DNA from: an uncultured Dorea sp. | Lineage (GTDB): Bacteria; Bacillota; Clostridia; Lachnospirales; Lachnospiraceae | Length of the DNA: 39,261 nucleotides | Assembly: GCA_910586965.1 (NCBI GenBank) | Contig: CAJUMF010000033.1 | Coordinates: 1-39,261 of the forward strand | Direction of reading: 5' to 3' | Shown here: in pieces, positions 1 through 7,143 of the stretch | Numbering within the stretch: position 1 is the stretch's first letter | How the letters are laid out: every line of letters begins with the position of its first letter | Made by a program: the position numbers and the translations under genes | The notes under the pieces: model-generated | Seen by the model: the letters and a program-made list of their open reading frames with translations, nothing else | The model's database searches: none | Told to the model about the DNA's origin: nothing

Positions 1-13
1 ATTCAGGCGTGAG

Positions 14-82
14 CAAATCCCATTCGCGAAGCGAATTTTAAATGGATTTGCGAAGGTTGCTGTGAACGGAGTGAACAGTAAC
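14..82. repeat. Two adjacent hairpins in the leader of the first gene
   Basis: A nested hairpin occupies 14-50: outer arms CAAATCC (14-20) and GGATTTG (44-50) enclose inner arms ATTCGC (22-27) and GCGAAT (31-36). A second stem follows, GTTGCTGT (56-63) with ACAGTAAC (75-82). No start codon, tail or T-run makes this a gene or a clear terminator. It may be the end of a dispersed palindromic element running in from outside the window. The remaining 83-233 shows nothing recognisable. Confidence 0.55.
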
Positions 83-233
83 AACATTTGCTGCCAACAA
101 ACCAATAACCAACGTAGATATTGCAAGGCCTGTGTAAAAGCAGTATACTTTCTATAAAGAAAAGAACATGCCTGCAAATTATCTTTGTAAAATGGTAAGC
201 CAGACACTTTGCAGGCGGAAAGGATTAAAAGAT

Positions 234-1421
234 ATGAAAAAGATATGGAAAAATTCAATGGCGTCTCTGTTCATATGTGCTTTAACGTTTTGTAATGGTA
301 CTTTTGTGGTAAATGCCGAAGAAAGTGAGACGGATGCGACGAATGCCTACGCAATCGAACAAGCAGCGGAATCCGGGGAAGAAGAAATCCTGGAGCAGGC
401 ATCTGGCGAAGAAGAGGTCCCGGGGCAGGCATCTGGCGAAGAAGAGATCCTGGGGCAGGCATTCGGCGAGGAAGACTACAAATTAGTTGTACGGGATATT
501 TATGCGCATCCCGGTGATACGATTCCAATCAGTGATTTTGTGTCGCAGGTGTATGGCATCAAACAGGAGACGCCGGGAGGATTATATGAGATTACTTTCC
601 CGGTAGACTTTAGATTTTCCGCAGCTCAGAGCAATGGTTTCACTCTGAATCCGGACAAAACAATGCTGACTGTTGATCCAAATATAATGGATAATGTCAA
701 AGGCGGCGAATATGTGAATACTGTCAGGGTAGAATGTTATAGAACCTCCGGAGACGGCAGCGTTCTGGTAGAAGGCGAACCGCAGCTTCGGATACATTCC
801 GTTTATGGTGAGTGGGAAGATGTAAGCGCCGCAACAGTATTTACCCCTGCAAAGCAGACAAGGAAATGTACCATGTGCGGGAAAAGACAGGAGCGTATTG
901 GAAGTAAGTTAACAGCAACAATTACTCCAAACGTATCAACAATACCTCTTAAGACCAAACAGTCCACAAAAAAATTCTGTGTAACACTTACGGCAGGTGA
1001 CTCCGTGGCTGCATGGACTACAAGCAACGGAAAAGTTGCAACGGTATCCGGCACTGCTGATGGAAGTTGTACGATTAAAGCGGGCAAGAAACCCGGAACT
1101 GCCAAAATCACGATCCGCACAAAAGCCGGAGCAGTCAAAGCGGTCAAAGTAAAGGTACAAAAAGGAGCGGTAAAAACAAGTGCAATAAAGCAAGTGCCAA
1201 AAAAAATCACGCTCAAGAAAGGGGAGACATATAAGCTGTCGCCGTCTCTTCAGCCAATTACCAGTTCTGATAAGGCAAAATATTCCTCTTCCAATAAAAA
1301 AATTGCATCTGTAAGCAACAAGGGTGTGATCAAAGGAAAGAAGTCTGGGAAAACAAAGATTACGGTAAAAGCAGGCAAGAAAAAAGTCATCTGCACCGTA
1401 AGGGTAAAAAAGAGTAAATAA
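234..1421 (+). CDS. Secreted Ig-like (Big_2) domain protein with acidic decapeptide repeats
   Basis: A 395-residue exported protein. The ATG at 234 is chosen because AAAGGA lies nine bases upstream and a signal peptide follows directly (KKIWKN, hydrophobic core, cleavage near VNA at residue 28); an upstream in-frame ATG at 168 would bury the signal. Residues 49-81 are three ten-residue repeats of the form GEEEILxQAS. A stretch near 190-218 ends in CTMCGK (212-217) and resembles the W...TRxCxxCG motif of clostridial surface proteins. Two Big_2 Ig-like domains follow (about 226-308 and 319-393), each with the SSNxKVATVS/GxxKGKKxGxxKIT pattern. The very lysine-rich tail lacks an LPXTG motif, so retention may be by charge on the wall. 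Function is unknown; adhesion or wall binding is an inference. Confidence 0.85.
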   Translation: MKKIWKNSMASLFICALTFCNGTFVVNAEESETDATNAYAIEQAAESGEEEILEQASGEEEVPGQASGEEEILGQAFGEEDYKLVVRDIYAHPGDTIPISDFVSQVYGIKQETPGGLYEITFPVDFRFSAAQSNGFTLNPDKTMLTVDPNIMDNVKGGEYVNTVRVECYRTSGDGSVLVEGEPQLRIHSVYGEWEDVSAATVFTPAKQTRKCTMCGKRQERIGSKLTATITPNVSTIPLKTKQSTKKFCVTLTAGDSVAAWTTSNGKVATVSGTADGSCTIKAGKKPGTAKITIRTKAGAVKAVKVKVQKGAVKTSAIKQVPKKITLKKGETYKLSPSLQPITSSDKAKYSSSNKKIASVSNKGVIKGKKSGKTKITVKAGKKKVICTVRVKKSK

Positions 1422-1430
1422 AAAGAAGAT

Positions 1431-1469
1431 ATCCGTCCCATATACCCGCTAAAGGTATATAGGACGGAT
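1431..1469. terminator. Hairpin after the Ig-like protein gene
   Basis: ATCCGTCC (1431-1438) pairs with GGACGGAT (1462-1469), and ATATACC with GGTATAT inside, one mismatch between them, loop CGCTAAA. It lies ten bases past the stop codon. There is no strong T-run on the plus strand; converging minus-strand remnants end beyond it, so it may act in both directions. Confidence 0.6.
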
Positions 1470-1504
1470 GAATAATATAAATACAGAATATCGTTAAACA
1501 GGCT

Positions 1505-1671
1505 TTACGCTTCCCCGTAGTTCAAGATTTCCCACTCATCCTTGCTATTTTTTCGCCCTAAGATCCATTGAAAATCACAATCACTATCCGGTGTAAAACC
1601 TTCTCTGTCAGATTCCAATCCTGTTGTAAAATGACTTATATATACTACAATTTCATAATCTTTATATTCAT
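1505..1671 (-). pseudogene. Tail of a duplicated lipoprotein gene
   Basis: The reading frame encodes about 55 residues (YKDYEIVVYISHFTTG... to ILNYGEA) nearly identical to the C-terminus of the lipoprotein at 2716-3132 (YKGYEIVAYVSHFTTG... to ILNYGEV). At DNA level 1505-1671 and 2716-2882 align base for base with roughly one difference in eight. The signal peptide, lipobox and N-terminal half are missing. The only available start is a GTG inside the end of the upstream membrane-protein gene, in another frame and without a ribosome site. I read it as a decayed duplicate, not an expressed gene. Confidence 0.75.
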
Positions 1672-2034
1672 TTTTTTCTTTCTTGTTATACTCCACGCAC
1701 GATAAACATCTATTATTAACAAGCTAAACATTGCGATTAAAACAACAACCAATGCAAAAAAAATGCCGGAAATCATCTCACCTCCTCTTTTCCAAAAACC
1801 AACAATTACTAATTGCACTAACAATAATGCAGGCAAAACAATTCTTTTTATACACCATTCATCACTGCTGTCCGTGACCAACATGCTGAACATAACACTC
1901 AAATCAATAGTCAGTGCCGAATACGTATCGGAAGCCATCTCCCCTCCCTTTTTCCAGAAAACAATAATAATTAACTGTATTAAAAATAAAATCAACACAG
2001 TAACTCTCCTTAATAAAATCTTGTCACTATTCAT
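1645..2034 (-). CDS. Small membrane protein made of an internal duplication
   Basis: A 129-residue protein with a strong ribosome site (GGGAGGGGG) directly before the ATG at 2034. It has four hydrophobic segments arranged as two copies of a 54-residue unit: QLIIIVFWKKGGEM at residues 20-33 and QLVIVGFWKRGGEM at 74-87, each followed by a second membrane span ending in LLxxD. The C-terminus is basic (TRKKKMNIKIMKL) and runs into the lipoprotein-tail remnant. No family recognised. Its place between a tail remnant of the 283-residue secreted protein and a lipoprotein tail mirrors the small membrane protein at 3168-3362, suggesting an equivalent role in an older copy of that cassette. Confidence 0.65.
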   Translation of the reverse strand: MNSDKILLRRVTVLILFLIQLIIIVFWKKGGEMASDTYSALTIDLSVMFSMLVTDSSDEWCIKRIVLPALLLVQLVIVGFWKRGGEMISGIFFALVVVLIAMFSLLIIDVYRAWSITRKKKMNIKIMKL

Positions 2035-2120
2035 AGCCCCCCTCCCTTCATAATCCACTTCATCAATTATTTCTTCTCCGGTATTTTCATAAGAGGATGC
2101 CTCTGCACTAATATACGGAA

Positions 2121-2172
2121 CATTTGCTTTACATAATATGCTGTTTGCTTGCTAGTTTTGCCCTTGTAATTA
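2121..2172 (-). pseudogene. Tail remnant of the secreted 283-residue protein gene
   Basis: Fifty of 52 bases match 3384-3435, which encodes the last residues (YKGKTSKQTAYYVKQM) of the secreted protein at 3378-4229. The remnant still encodes NYKGKTSKQTAYYVKQM in frame, then runs into unrelated sequence. Another open stretch, VPYISAEASSYENTGEE... (about 2036-2121), follows in a different frame and leads into the membrane-protein gene at 2034. This is what remains of the first gene of a duplicated cassette. Confidence 0.75.
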
Positions 2173-2186
2173 CAACCGACCACTCT

Positions 2187-2570
2187 TTATCTACGATAAT
2201 AATCGCTATTTCTTTCAAATAATAATCTTTCTTCATTAACACCCCATTGATTATCAACATCACTGTCTTTAAGAGCCTCCAATAAAATCAACACATCTCC
2301 AACGCCTATCGGCACAAGCAGTAGACAGAAAATAAAATATCCAGTACCTCTTCCCACATCATGAAAACGCTTTACTGTTAGTAAAGAAAGATAAATAAAA
2401 GTTAAGGCTATCACACCTCCAATTAACATATTCATCACATTAGGATCATAATTTGGATAATATCCTACCATAAGCCAGACAACACCTGAGGTTATAATGT
2501 TACATATTAGCCATGCCGTCCAAAAATATGTTCTTCTGATTCTTTTCACTCTGAAATCTAATGGTTTCAT
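2187..2570 (-). CDS. DUF805-family membrane protein
   Basis: A 127-residue integral membrane protein. GGAGGAAATGTGAT precedes the ATG at 2570. The family signature is visible: the RFHDVGRG motif at about residues 68-75, hydrophobic segments on both sides and a late DNQWG motif. Predicted spans are near 15-35, 47-65 and 77-98. DUF805 proteins are small inner-membrane proteins of unknown biochemical function. It stands alone between remnants of a duplicated cassette and a long inverted repeat; no partner is evident. Family assignment is confident; role is not known. Confidence 0.8.
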   Translation of the reverse strand: MKPLDFRVKRIRRTYFWTAWLICNIITSGVVWLMVGYYPNYDPNVMNMLIGGVIALTFIYLSLLTVKRFHDVGRGTGYFIFCLLLVPIGVGDVLILLEALKDSDVDNQWGVNEERLLFERNSDYYRR

Positions 2571-2606
2571 ATCACATTTCCTCCAAACTATTTCACCCTG
2601 ATTTTA

Positions 2607-2679
2607 AAACGGAGATTATGCACCAACAAGAACTATTGCCTGAACAAAAAACATTCTAAATAATACATAATCTCCGTTT
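2607..2679. repeat. Inverted repeat with 14-bp perfect arms
   Basis: AAACGGAGATTATG (2607-2620) is perfectly inverted at 2666-2679, with a 45-base gap; adding flanking T/A gives 17 bp with one mismatch. It lies between the DUF805 gene and the lipoprotein gene, both minus-strand. It could be a transcript-end structure or the ends of a small inserted element. Just beyond the right arm is AAGTGTCAC (minus strand, about 2685-2693), the same nine bases as in the two ECF-type promoters further on. Confidence 0.6.
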
Positions 2680-2715
2680 AAACAGTGACACTTGTTCGTT
2701 ATGCCGGCACAGCCA

Positions 2716-3132
2716 TTACACTTCGCCATAATTCAGGATCTCCCACTCATCCTTATTGTTTTTTCGCCCTAAAATCCATTGAAAATCACTATCACTATCC
2801 GGTGTAAAACCTTCTCTGTCAGACTCCAGGCCTGTTGTAAAATGACTTACATACGCCACAATTTCATAACCTTTATATTTATCATCTGCCTCATCACTCT
2901 GCTGGTATTGCTGCGTCAATTCCTCGGAATATTGCAAGGTATGAAGCTCACAATCCGGAAAATCTTTGAACTTTTTAAGTATCGTATCCACCGCCGCTTC
3001 TAATTCATGCTGGGTAAATGTTTCGCTCTCCCCGTATTCAATCTCCGCATTATCTATCTCGCCTTTGGAAACACAACCAGTGGTAAGCAAACTTACACAA
3101 AACACAATTATATATCGACAAATGCTTTTCAT
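2716..3132 (-). CDS. Small secreted lipoprotein
   Basis: A 138-residue lipoprotein. The ATG at 3132 follows GGAGGAGGAAATCGG; the reading frame is open further upstream but without a ribosome site. The signal peptide KSICRYIIVFCVSLLTTGC has a lipobox ending at Cys20. The mature part is acidic and contains a helix-rich middle and the segment KGYEIVAYVSHFTTGLESD..., ending in WILGRKNNKDEWEILNYGEV. No family recognised. It is the third gene of a compact run with the secreted protein (3378-4229) and the 64-residue membrane protein (3168-3362). Its tail is duplicated at 1505-1671. Confidence 0.75.
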   Translation of the reverse strand: MKSICRYIIVFCVSLLTTGCVSKGEIDNAEIEYGESETFTQHELEAAVDTILKKFKDFPDCELHTLQYSEELTQQYQQSDEADDKYKGYEIVAYVSHFTTGLESDREGFTPDSDSDFQWILGRKNNKDEWEILNYGEV

Positions 3133-3167
3133 CCGATTTCCTCCTCCTTTAACCGGCAATGAGGCTC

Positions 3168-3362
3168 TCAATGTGAAATAAATGCTGCAATTGTTTTATA
3201 TAAAATTCTTACATTGCTCACCAAAATATATAATCCGCAAAAAGAAATTAACGGCAACACTTTTGACGCTGTCACATATTCTAAATACACGGTTCTGAAA
3301 AATAATAAAAAACTACACAAAACCAGTACTATTTCATCACTTAATTTTCTATATTTACCCAT
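3168..3362 (-). CDS. Small two-span membrane protein
   Basis: A 64-residue protein with a good ribosome site (GGAGGATGGAAT) before the ATG at 3362. Two hydrophobic segments are visible (about residues 9-29 and 35-52), with lysines at both ends. It starts only 15 bases after the stop of the 283-residue secreted protein and ends 35 bases before the lipoprotein start, so the three genes are probably cotranscribed. No family recognised. Short membrane partners next to secreted proteins are often immunity or anchoring factors, but here that is only an inference. Confidence 0.6.
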   Translation of the reverse strand: MGKYRKLSDEIVLVLCSFLLFFRTVYLEYVTASKVLPLISFCGLYILVSNVRILYKTIAAFISH

Positions 3363-3377
3363 ATTCCATCCTCCGTA

Positions 3378-4229
3378 TTATCCCATTTGCTTTACATAAT
3401 ATGCTGTTTGTTTGCTAGTTTTGCCCTTATAATTATTTCTGGAATACCAAGTATAATTATATTTCGTTACATATAAATTTGCAGCGGGAATATAACCAGC
3501 ACTTCTTTGCTTTTTATGATAGTATTTTTTTGCCTTATATGACAGCCCCTTAGTCTGCGGATCCTGAGATTTAACAATCGTGTACAAAGATTGATAAATT
3601 ATAGATGACACCCCACCTATAACCGGAGTTAAAATCGTATAAAAAACAGAAACTGCTATGGATTTAATAGCTTTTCCCAGAGAAACGTTTGCATTTTTAG
3701 TGCTCCCTGCACTAACTGTATAATCTGCTGCTTTTCCATATGGTGGGTTTTTTTTCCAATAACTCGTTGATACTAACGGCATTATTCCCCCGTTTAAATC
3801 CCATTCATTATTTTCGTATTTTATTTCCACTTGATTATCATCTAATATCATTTTTCCATTAGAATAGATATCCAAATAATTTTCTATATCATTTTGTCTG
3901 CACAAAATAGAAACTTTTTTATCTGTCTTGGCTTCTAATGAAATCTCATTCTCTATTCCTTCAATTGTAACATGAAAAACCCATCCATCTTTTTTACTTA
4001 TGCTACTAAGTGTACCACTAATCAAACCCATATGTGATGCTAGAATAGAATACTCTTTATATATTTCATTCAGCTCGTCCGCCGAAACATCTTCTTGTAC
4101 TTTTTCTTTTAACGCTATTTTTGACAAACTATAATTTTCATCCGTTTGTGCAAGACTTATACCGGACGGAACGAACGCCATACAGATAGCCATCAACAAT
4201 GCTGTTATTTTTTTCATATTATTTTTCAT
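3378..4229 (-). CDS. Secreted protein of unknown function with hydrophobic core
   Basis: A 283-residue exported protein starting at 4229 after AAAGGAGATTAATT. The signal peptide (MKNNMKKITALLMAICMAF...) is cleaved near SLA at residue 27. The middle third is charged and may form a mixed alpha/beta domain. Around residues 148-172 a YWKKNPPYGKAADYTV motif leads to a long hydrophobic stretch (IAVSVFYTILTPVIGGVSS, roughly 190-215), then a basic, tyrosine-rich tail (YKAKKYYHKKQRS... to YNYTWYSRNNYKGKTS). Tyrosine-rich tails ending in YYVKQMG fit a secreted, surface-binding or membrane-active protein. No family recognised. Downstream are a two-span membrane protein and a lipoprotein; upstream is another secreted protein under an ECF-type promoter. 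Confidence 0.7.
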   Translation of the reverse strand: MKNNMKKITALLMAICMAFVPSGISLAQTDENYSLSKIALKEKVQEDVSADELNEIYKEYSILASHMGLISGTLSSISKKDGWVFHVTIEGIENEISLEAKTDKKVSILCRQNDIENYLDIYSNGKMILDDNQVEIKYENNEWDLNGGIMPLVSTSYWKKNPPYGKAADYTVSAGSTKNANVSLGKAIKSIAVSVFYTILTPVIGGVSSIIYQSLYTIVKSQDPQTKGLSYKAKKYYHKKQRSAGYIPAANLYVTKYNYTWYSRNNYKGKTSKQTAYYVKQMG

Positions 4230-4310
4230 AATTAATCTCCTTTCAATCGTTTCTACAGTATTTTCTCCTATAAACGCCTTTTACACTCTACCTGATCAAA
4301 TCATTTCTCT

Positions 4311-4757
4311 TCACCCTTTCTTCACTGTCGAATACGTTATCTTTGTTTCGCAGCTCTTTCCTTTATATGCCTTGAAAGTAGCTTTTACCCTGTAAGAACA
4401 TCCGCTGACAACACTTTTTGTTTTTTTAAGACTAGTCTTATTCGTATTCGTTGCCGCTGTCCATGTCTTGACGTTTGTCCATGAACTTCCAACCTTTTTT
4501 TGCAAAGTAGCTGTGATAGATGTTTTTGTTACATCTCGAGAGCCTGCAATATAACAATAGATTGTTGCAACATGTGAACTGCTAATTGATAATTTATTAT
4601 TCTGTTTAGCAGTGTTAAGTGTCATAATTGAAACTTCAGAATCTCGTTCATTTGTCTGCAATTCTTTCACGCTGCTTTCTTCAAAAGCAAGGGCTTTTAT
4701 ATCGGCCCCTCCCATTATCCCTATCATCAGTACAACTGCAATTACTTTTTTCCACAT
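4311..4757 (-). CDS. Small secreted protein under the ECF-type promoter
   Basis: A 148-residue exported protein. The ATG at 4757 is supported by AAGGAGGGCTATTGTT and a signal peptide (MWKKVIAVVLMIGIMGGAD...ALA, cleavage near residue 24). The mature part has a beta-rich domain: ATIYCYIAGSRDVTKTSITATLQKK, GSSWTNVKTWTA, then VVSGCSYRVKATFKAY ending in two further strands. Two cysteines (CYI and CSYR) plus one near the end could allow a disulphide. Such small beta-sandwich proteins are common secreted products in Lachnospiraceae and the fold looks like one of their DUF families, but I cannot name it securely. It lies directly downstream of a promoter matching that of the sigma gene. Confidence 0.7.
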   Translation of the reverse strand: MWKKVIAVVLMIGIMGGADIKALAFEESSVKELQTNERDSEVSIMTLNTAKQNNKLSISSSHVATIYCYIAGSRDVTKTSITATLQKKVGSSWTNVKTWTAATNTNKTSLKKTKSVVSGCSYRVKATFKAYKGKSCETKITYSTVKKG

Positions 4758-4790
4758 AACAATAGCCCTCCTTTTTATGTCTTTACTATA

Positions 4791-4819
4791 TAAACGAATC
4801 CGAAGGGCTATTTGTGACA
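4791..4819 (-). promoter_or_regulatory. ECF-sigma promoter of the secreted-protein gene
   Basis: Read on the minus strand: AAGTGTCAC with core TGTCAC (4819-4814), a 17-base spacer, and CGTTTA (4796-4791) followed by TATAGTAA. The layout and most bases, including AAATAG after the upstream box and GGATT before the downstream box, recur before the sigma gene at 6102-6130. The ATG at 4757 would give a leader of roughly 25-30 bases. Confidence 0.7.
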
Positions 4820-4835
4820 CTTTTCTTTAATTTTT

Positions 4836-5555
4836 TTATTTTTCTTTATATTTTTTGCTGTTGATAATAGAATCTGCCATTTTCAACAACTCGTTGACAT
4901 CAATATACCCTATAATATTGTAATACGTATCTGCATCCGTCCAATACACATAACCCATGTCCTTATTTTCAAAATATTCAACATTCTCCCCGCCAATATC
5001 TTTCGTTTTGATAATTGCTCCTTCCGTATCCAGGCCGACAGTCAGACCGTCTGCCGTACTTTCCTCGTATATAATCTCCGTATCTATTCCTTGCTTTTCA
5101 TTTTGATAATAGATATGCACAACATCTCCCATGTCTTCCCTGTCGTACTCACGATACCCTTCCGGCAGATAACCCGGCTCTATCAGCACAAACTCCGCTG
5201 CTGCCCCTTCTTCCAGGTCATACTTATATTCTGTCCAGTCCGCGTGTATCTTTTTGATAAATCGGATAAACTCCTCTCTTGTGGCCTCCACGCTCATACA
5301 TGCGATAAAAGATACAGAGAGAAAAACAAGAAATACCGCAGCAGCATGTTTCAACAATTTTATCATCCTCTTCCTTCTTTCCATCCGGTTTGCCTTATCT
5401 GCCAAACCTCTCATCTCTTCCCGGAATCGCTTAGAAGGTACGTATTCTTCCTCGACCGCCCTCTTTTCAAGCGCGGCAATCCACTTCTCCTCTGCCCGGG
5501 GCATATGTTCATACAGCAGTACATCCAGTTTATCTTCTGCAATTTGTATTTTCAT
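4836..5555 (-). CDS. DUF4367 membrane anti-sigma-like protein
   Basis: A 239-residue single-span membrane protein. Residues 1-64 are a charged cytoplasmic, helix-rich part (KWIAALEKRAVEEEYVPSKRFREEM), residues about 66-88 a membrane span (LLKHAAAVFLVFLSVSFIACMS), and the rest an extracytoplasmic DUF4367 domain with the hallmark PGYLPEGYREYD near residue 126 and a late WTDADTYYNIIGYIDVNELLKMADSI. Such proteins accompany clostridial ECF sigma factors and are thought to hold them inactive. Its ATG overlaps the sigma stop codon (TGATG), indicating translational coupling. No separate ribosome site is needed. Confidence 0.85.
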   Translation of the reverse strand: MKIQIAEDKLDVLLYEHMPRAEEKWIAALEKRAVEEEYVPSKRFREEMRGLADKANRMERRKRMIKLLKHAAAVFLVFLSVSFIACMSVEATREEFIRFIKKIHADWTEYKYDLEEGAAAEFVLIEPGYLPEGYREYDREDMGDVVHIYYQNEKQGIDTEIIYEESTADGLTVGLDTEGAIIKTKDIGGENVEYFENKDMGYVYWTDADTYYNIIGYIDVNELLKMADSIINSKKYKEK

Positions 5556-6082
5556 CAGTATCGTATCCCCCTTTCTTTCAATATCTGACCCAATTTCTCT
5601 TTCCCTCTCTTCGCCCGCGCCCGTACGTTCTCCTTTGTAATACCAAGGAATTTTGCAATCTCCTCATCCGAATATCCCAGACTGTAACGCAGGCGAAGAA
5701 CCGCCGCATAATTCACCGGGAGACTGTTGATACAGTCCTCCACCTCATTTCCCTCTTCAAACTCCTGCGTATACTGCGAATACACTTCCCACTCATTCAT
5801 CTCCGTCAACTTTTCACGCCTCATCTTCCTGTAACAGTCAATCGCCGTATGCTCCGCGACAGTTATAACAAAGCCTTTCGTCTTCTGTGAATCGATATCT
5901 CCAATCTCGTCCAGATGGTCAATTATCTTGAACAATGCCTGAGACACCGCATCCTCCGACTGATCCCTGTCCTTTAGAATCCCAAGAGCTGCATAATACA
6001 TGATTTCTTTATATTTCCTGTATAATTCTTCGAATTTTGATTTCTCCTCCGGCGTATCAATCGCCGCCATATATAAAAACAT
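5555..6082 (-). CDS. ECF-family RNA polymerase sigma factor
   Basis: A 175-residue sigma-70 factor. The sigma-2 region is seen at ELYRKYKEIMYYAALGILKDRDQSEDAVSQALFKII (about residues 20-55), and sigma-4 at LPVNYAAVLRLRYSLGYSDEEIAKFLGITKENVRARAKRGKEKL (about 124-167), with the helix-turn-helix near the end. Three in-frame ATGs are clustered; 6082 is chosen because AAGGA is eight bases upstream, while the first (6091) lies almost on the predicted transcript start. A promoter of the same type as that before the gene at 4757 lies 20-50 bases upstream, so it probably drives its own transcription. The DUF4367 gene follows with a one-base overlap. Confidence 0.9.
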   Translation of the reverse strand: MFLYMAAIDTPEEKSKFEELYRKYKEIMYYAALGILKDRDQSEDAVSQALFKIIDHLDEIGDIDSQKTKGFVITVAEHTAIDCYRKMRREKLTEMNEWEVYSQYTQEFEEGNEVEDCINSLPVNYAAVLRLRYSLGYSDEEIAKFLGITKENVRARAKRGKEKLGQILKERGIRY

Positions 6083-6101
6083 ATCGTACATCCTTATTAT
6101 A

Positions 6102-6130
6102 TAAACGAATCCAAACTACTATTTGTGACA
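6102..6130 (-). promoter_or_regulatory. Autoregulatory ECF-sigma promoter
   Basis: Minus strand: TGTCAC (6130-6125), 17-base spacer, CGTTTA (6107-6102) then TATAATAA. AAGTGTCACAAATAG and GGATTCGTTTATATA are common to this site and 4791-4819. The matching spacing and sequence before the sigma gene and a second operon are the usual signature of an autoregulated ECF sigma factor. Confidence 0.7.
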
Positions 6131-6147
6131 CTTATCCGTAAAATTTT

Positions 6148-7068
6148 TTAAAAATCTTCTCCCCCCACATACCCCCAGTCCTTCCTGCAAAGATAAGGCA
6201 CCATCTTCTCCTCAAAGGTCTGCACCGCCTTAAGCGCCGCCTCATTGGGATACTTATGTTTAATCTCATAGGTAATCCGCTCCGGCGGCTGCACCGGGTT
6301 GCCAATCTCGCTCACATACACCTGCCGGAGTGTCTTTAACCTGTCCACCACGGATATGGGCGCAATCACCCACATTCGCTCATCGGACATCATATGGAGC
6401 AAAAGCTCGAAAGTATCCACCTCTATCCGCGGACGCTCACCCTTGCTCACCCACTGGTCATGCCAGATCTGGTAGTTCGCCTCCCAACTGGTGAAAATCT
6501 CCCACTCCTTATTCAGTTCATCCGTATGTATCACCGGTTTCTTAAGCTCCGTTGCCGCCGACTGCACGATGAACATTTTCTCCCTGAGCACCGGACGCGC
6601 GATGATGTTTTTAAACTGCAGATGATGGTACACGAACCCCAGGTCAATCTCATGGTTCTCCAAAAGCCCGTAAAGCTCATAGGAATAATGGGTCTTTATA
6701 TGAAGGTTCATGATATGCTCTTCTTCGCCCAGCATCTCGCTGTACAGGTCAAAAAATATAGCGCTGTTGAGCGTATCCGTACACCCAATGGTCAGATACA
6801 GCTTTTCGTGGCTGTCCTTCAAAAGCTGCATCTCCCGCCAGATAGACAGCCACCGCTCCGCGATAGGGATAAATTCCTCCCCCTGGGAGGTCAGCTCAAT
6901 CTGCTTATAGCCTTTCTTCCTCGTAATCAGCTTAACCTTAAGTTCCTCCTCCAAAAGTTTCAGCCGGTGGCTCACTGTCGGCTGCGACAGAAAAAGATTG
7001 TCGGCAGTCTTCGTAATATTTTTCGTCTTCACAATCATTAAAAAAGTCTCGATATCCGCAAGATTCAC
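6148..7068 (-). CDS. LysR-family transcriptional regulator
   Basis: A 306-residue regulator. The GTG at 7068 is chosen because GGAGGAAATATT precedes it; upstream in-frame starts would add a non-family extension and lack a ribosome site. Residues 1-60 form the winged helix-turn-helix (NLADIETFLMIVKTKNITKTADNLFLSQPTVSHRLKLLEEEL), followed by the two-lobed effector-binding domain from about 88 onward (YLTIGCTDTLNSAIFFDLY...). It is divergent from the aminotransferase gene at 7255, its most probable target. LysR proteins normally bind a ligand related to the neighbouring pathway and activate the divergent gene; the ligand here cannot be read from sequence. Confidence 0.9.
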   Translation of the reverse strand: MNLADIETFLMIVKTKNITKTADNLFLSQPTVSHRLKLLEEELKVKLITRKKGYKQIELTSQGEEFIPIAERWLSIWREMQLLKDSHEKLYLTIGCTDTLNSAIFFDLYSEMLGEEEHIMNLHIKTHYSYELYGLLENHEIDLGFVYHHLQFKNIIARPVLREKMFIVQSAATELKKPVIHTDELNKEWEIFTSWEANYQIWHDQWVSKGERPRIEVDTFELLLHMMSDERMWVIAPISVVDRLKTLRQVYVSEIGNPVQPPERITYEIKHKYPNEAALKAVQTFEEKMVPYLCRKDWGYVGGEDF

Positions 7069-7114
7069 AATATTTCCTCCTCTCAGCACAATTCTAAATA
7101 TAAAATATATTAAT

Positions 7115-7143
7115 ATTATACAGCGCAATTATTCATTTTTCAA
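7115..7143 (-). promoter_or_regulatory. Promoter of the LysR gene
   Basis: Minus strand: TTGAAA (7143-7138), 17-base spacer, TATAAT (7120-7115). The leader to the GTG at 7068 is about 40 bases. Its -35 box is the same six base pairs as the -35 of the opposing promoter. Confidence 0.65.

Noticed and set aside
4265..4275. Third ECF promoter before the 283-residue protein gene (GCGTTTATAGG)
   Set aside because: A CGTTTATA box is present but no TGTCAC-like box lies 17 bases upstream, so cotranscription from 4791-4819 is simpler.
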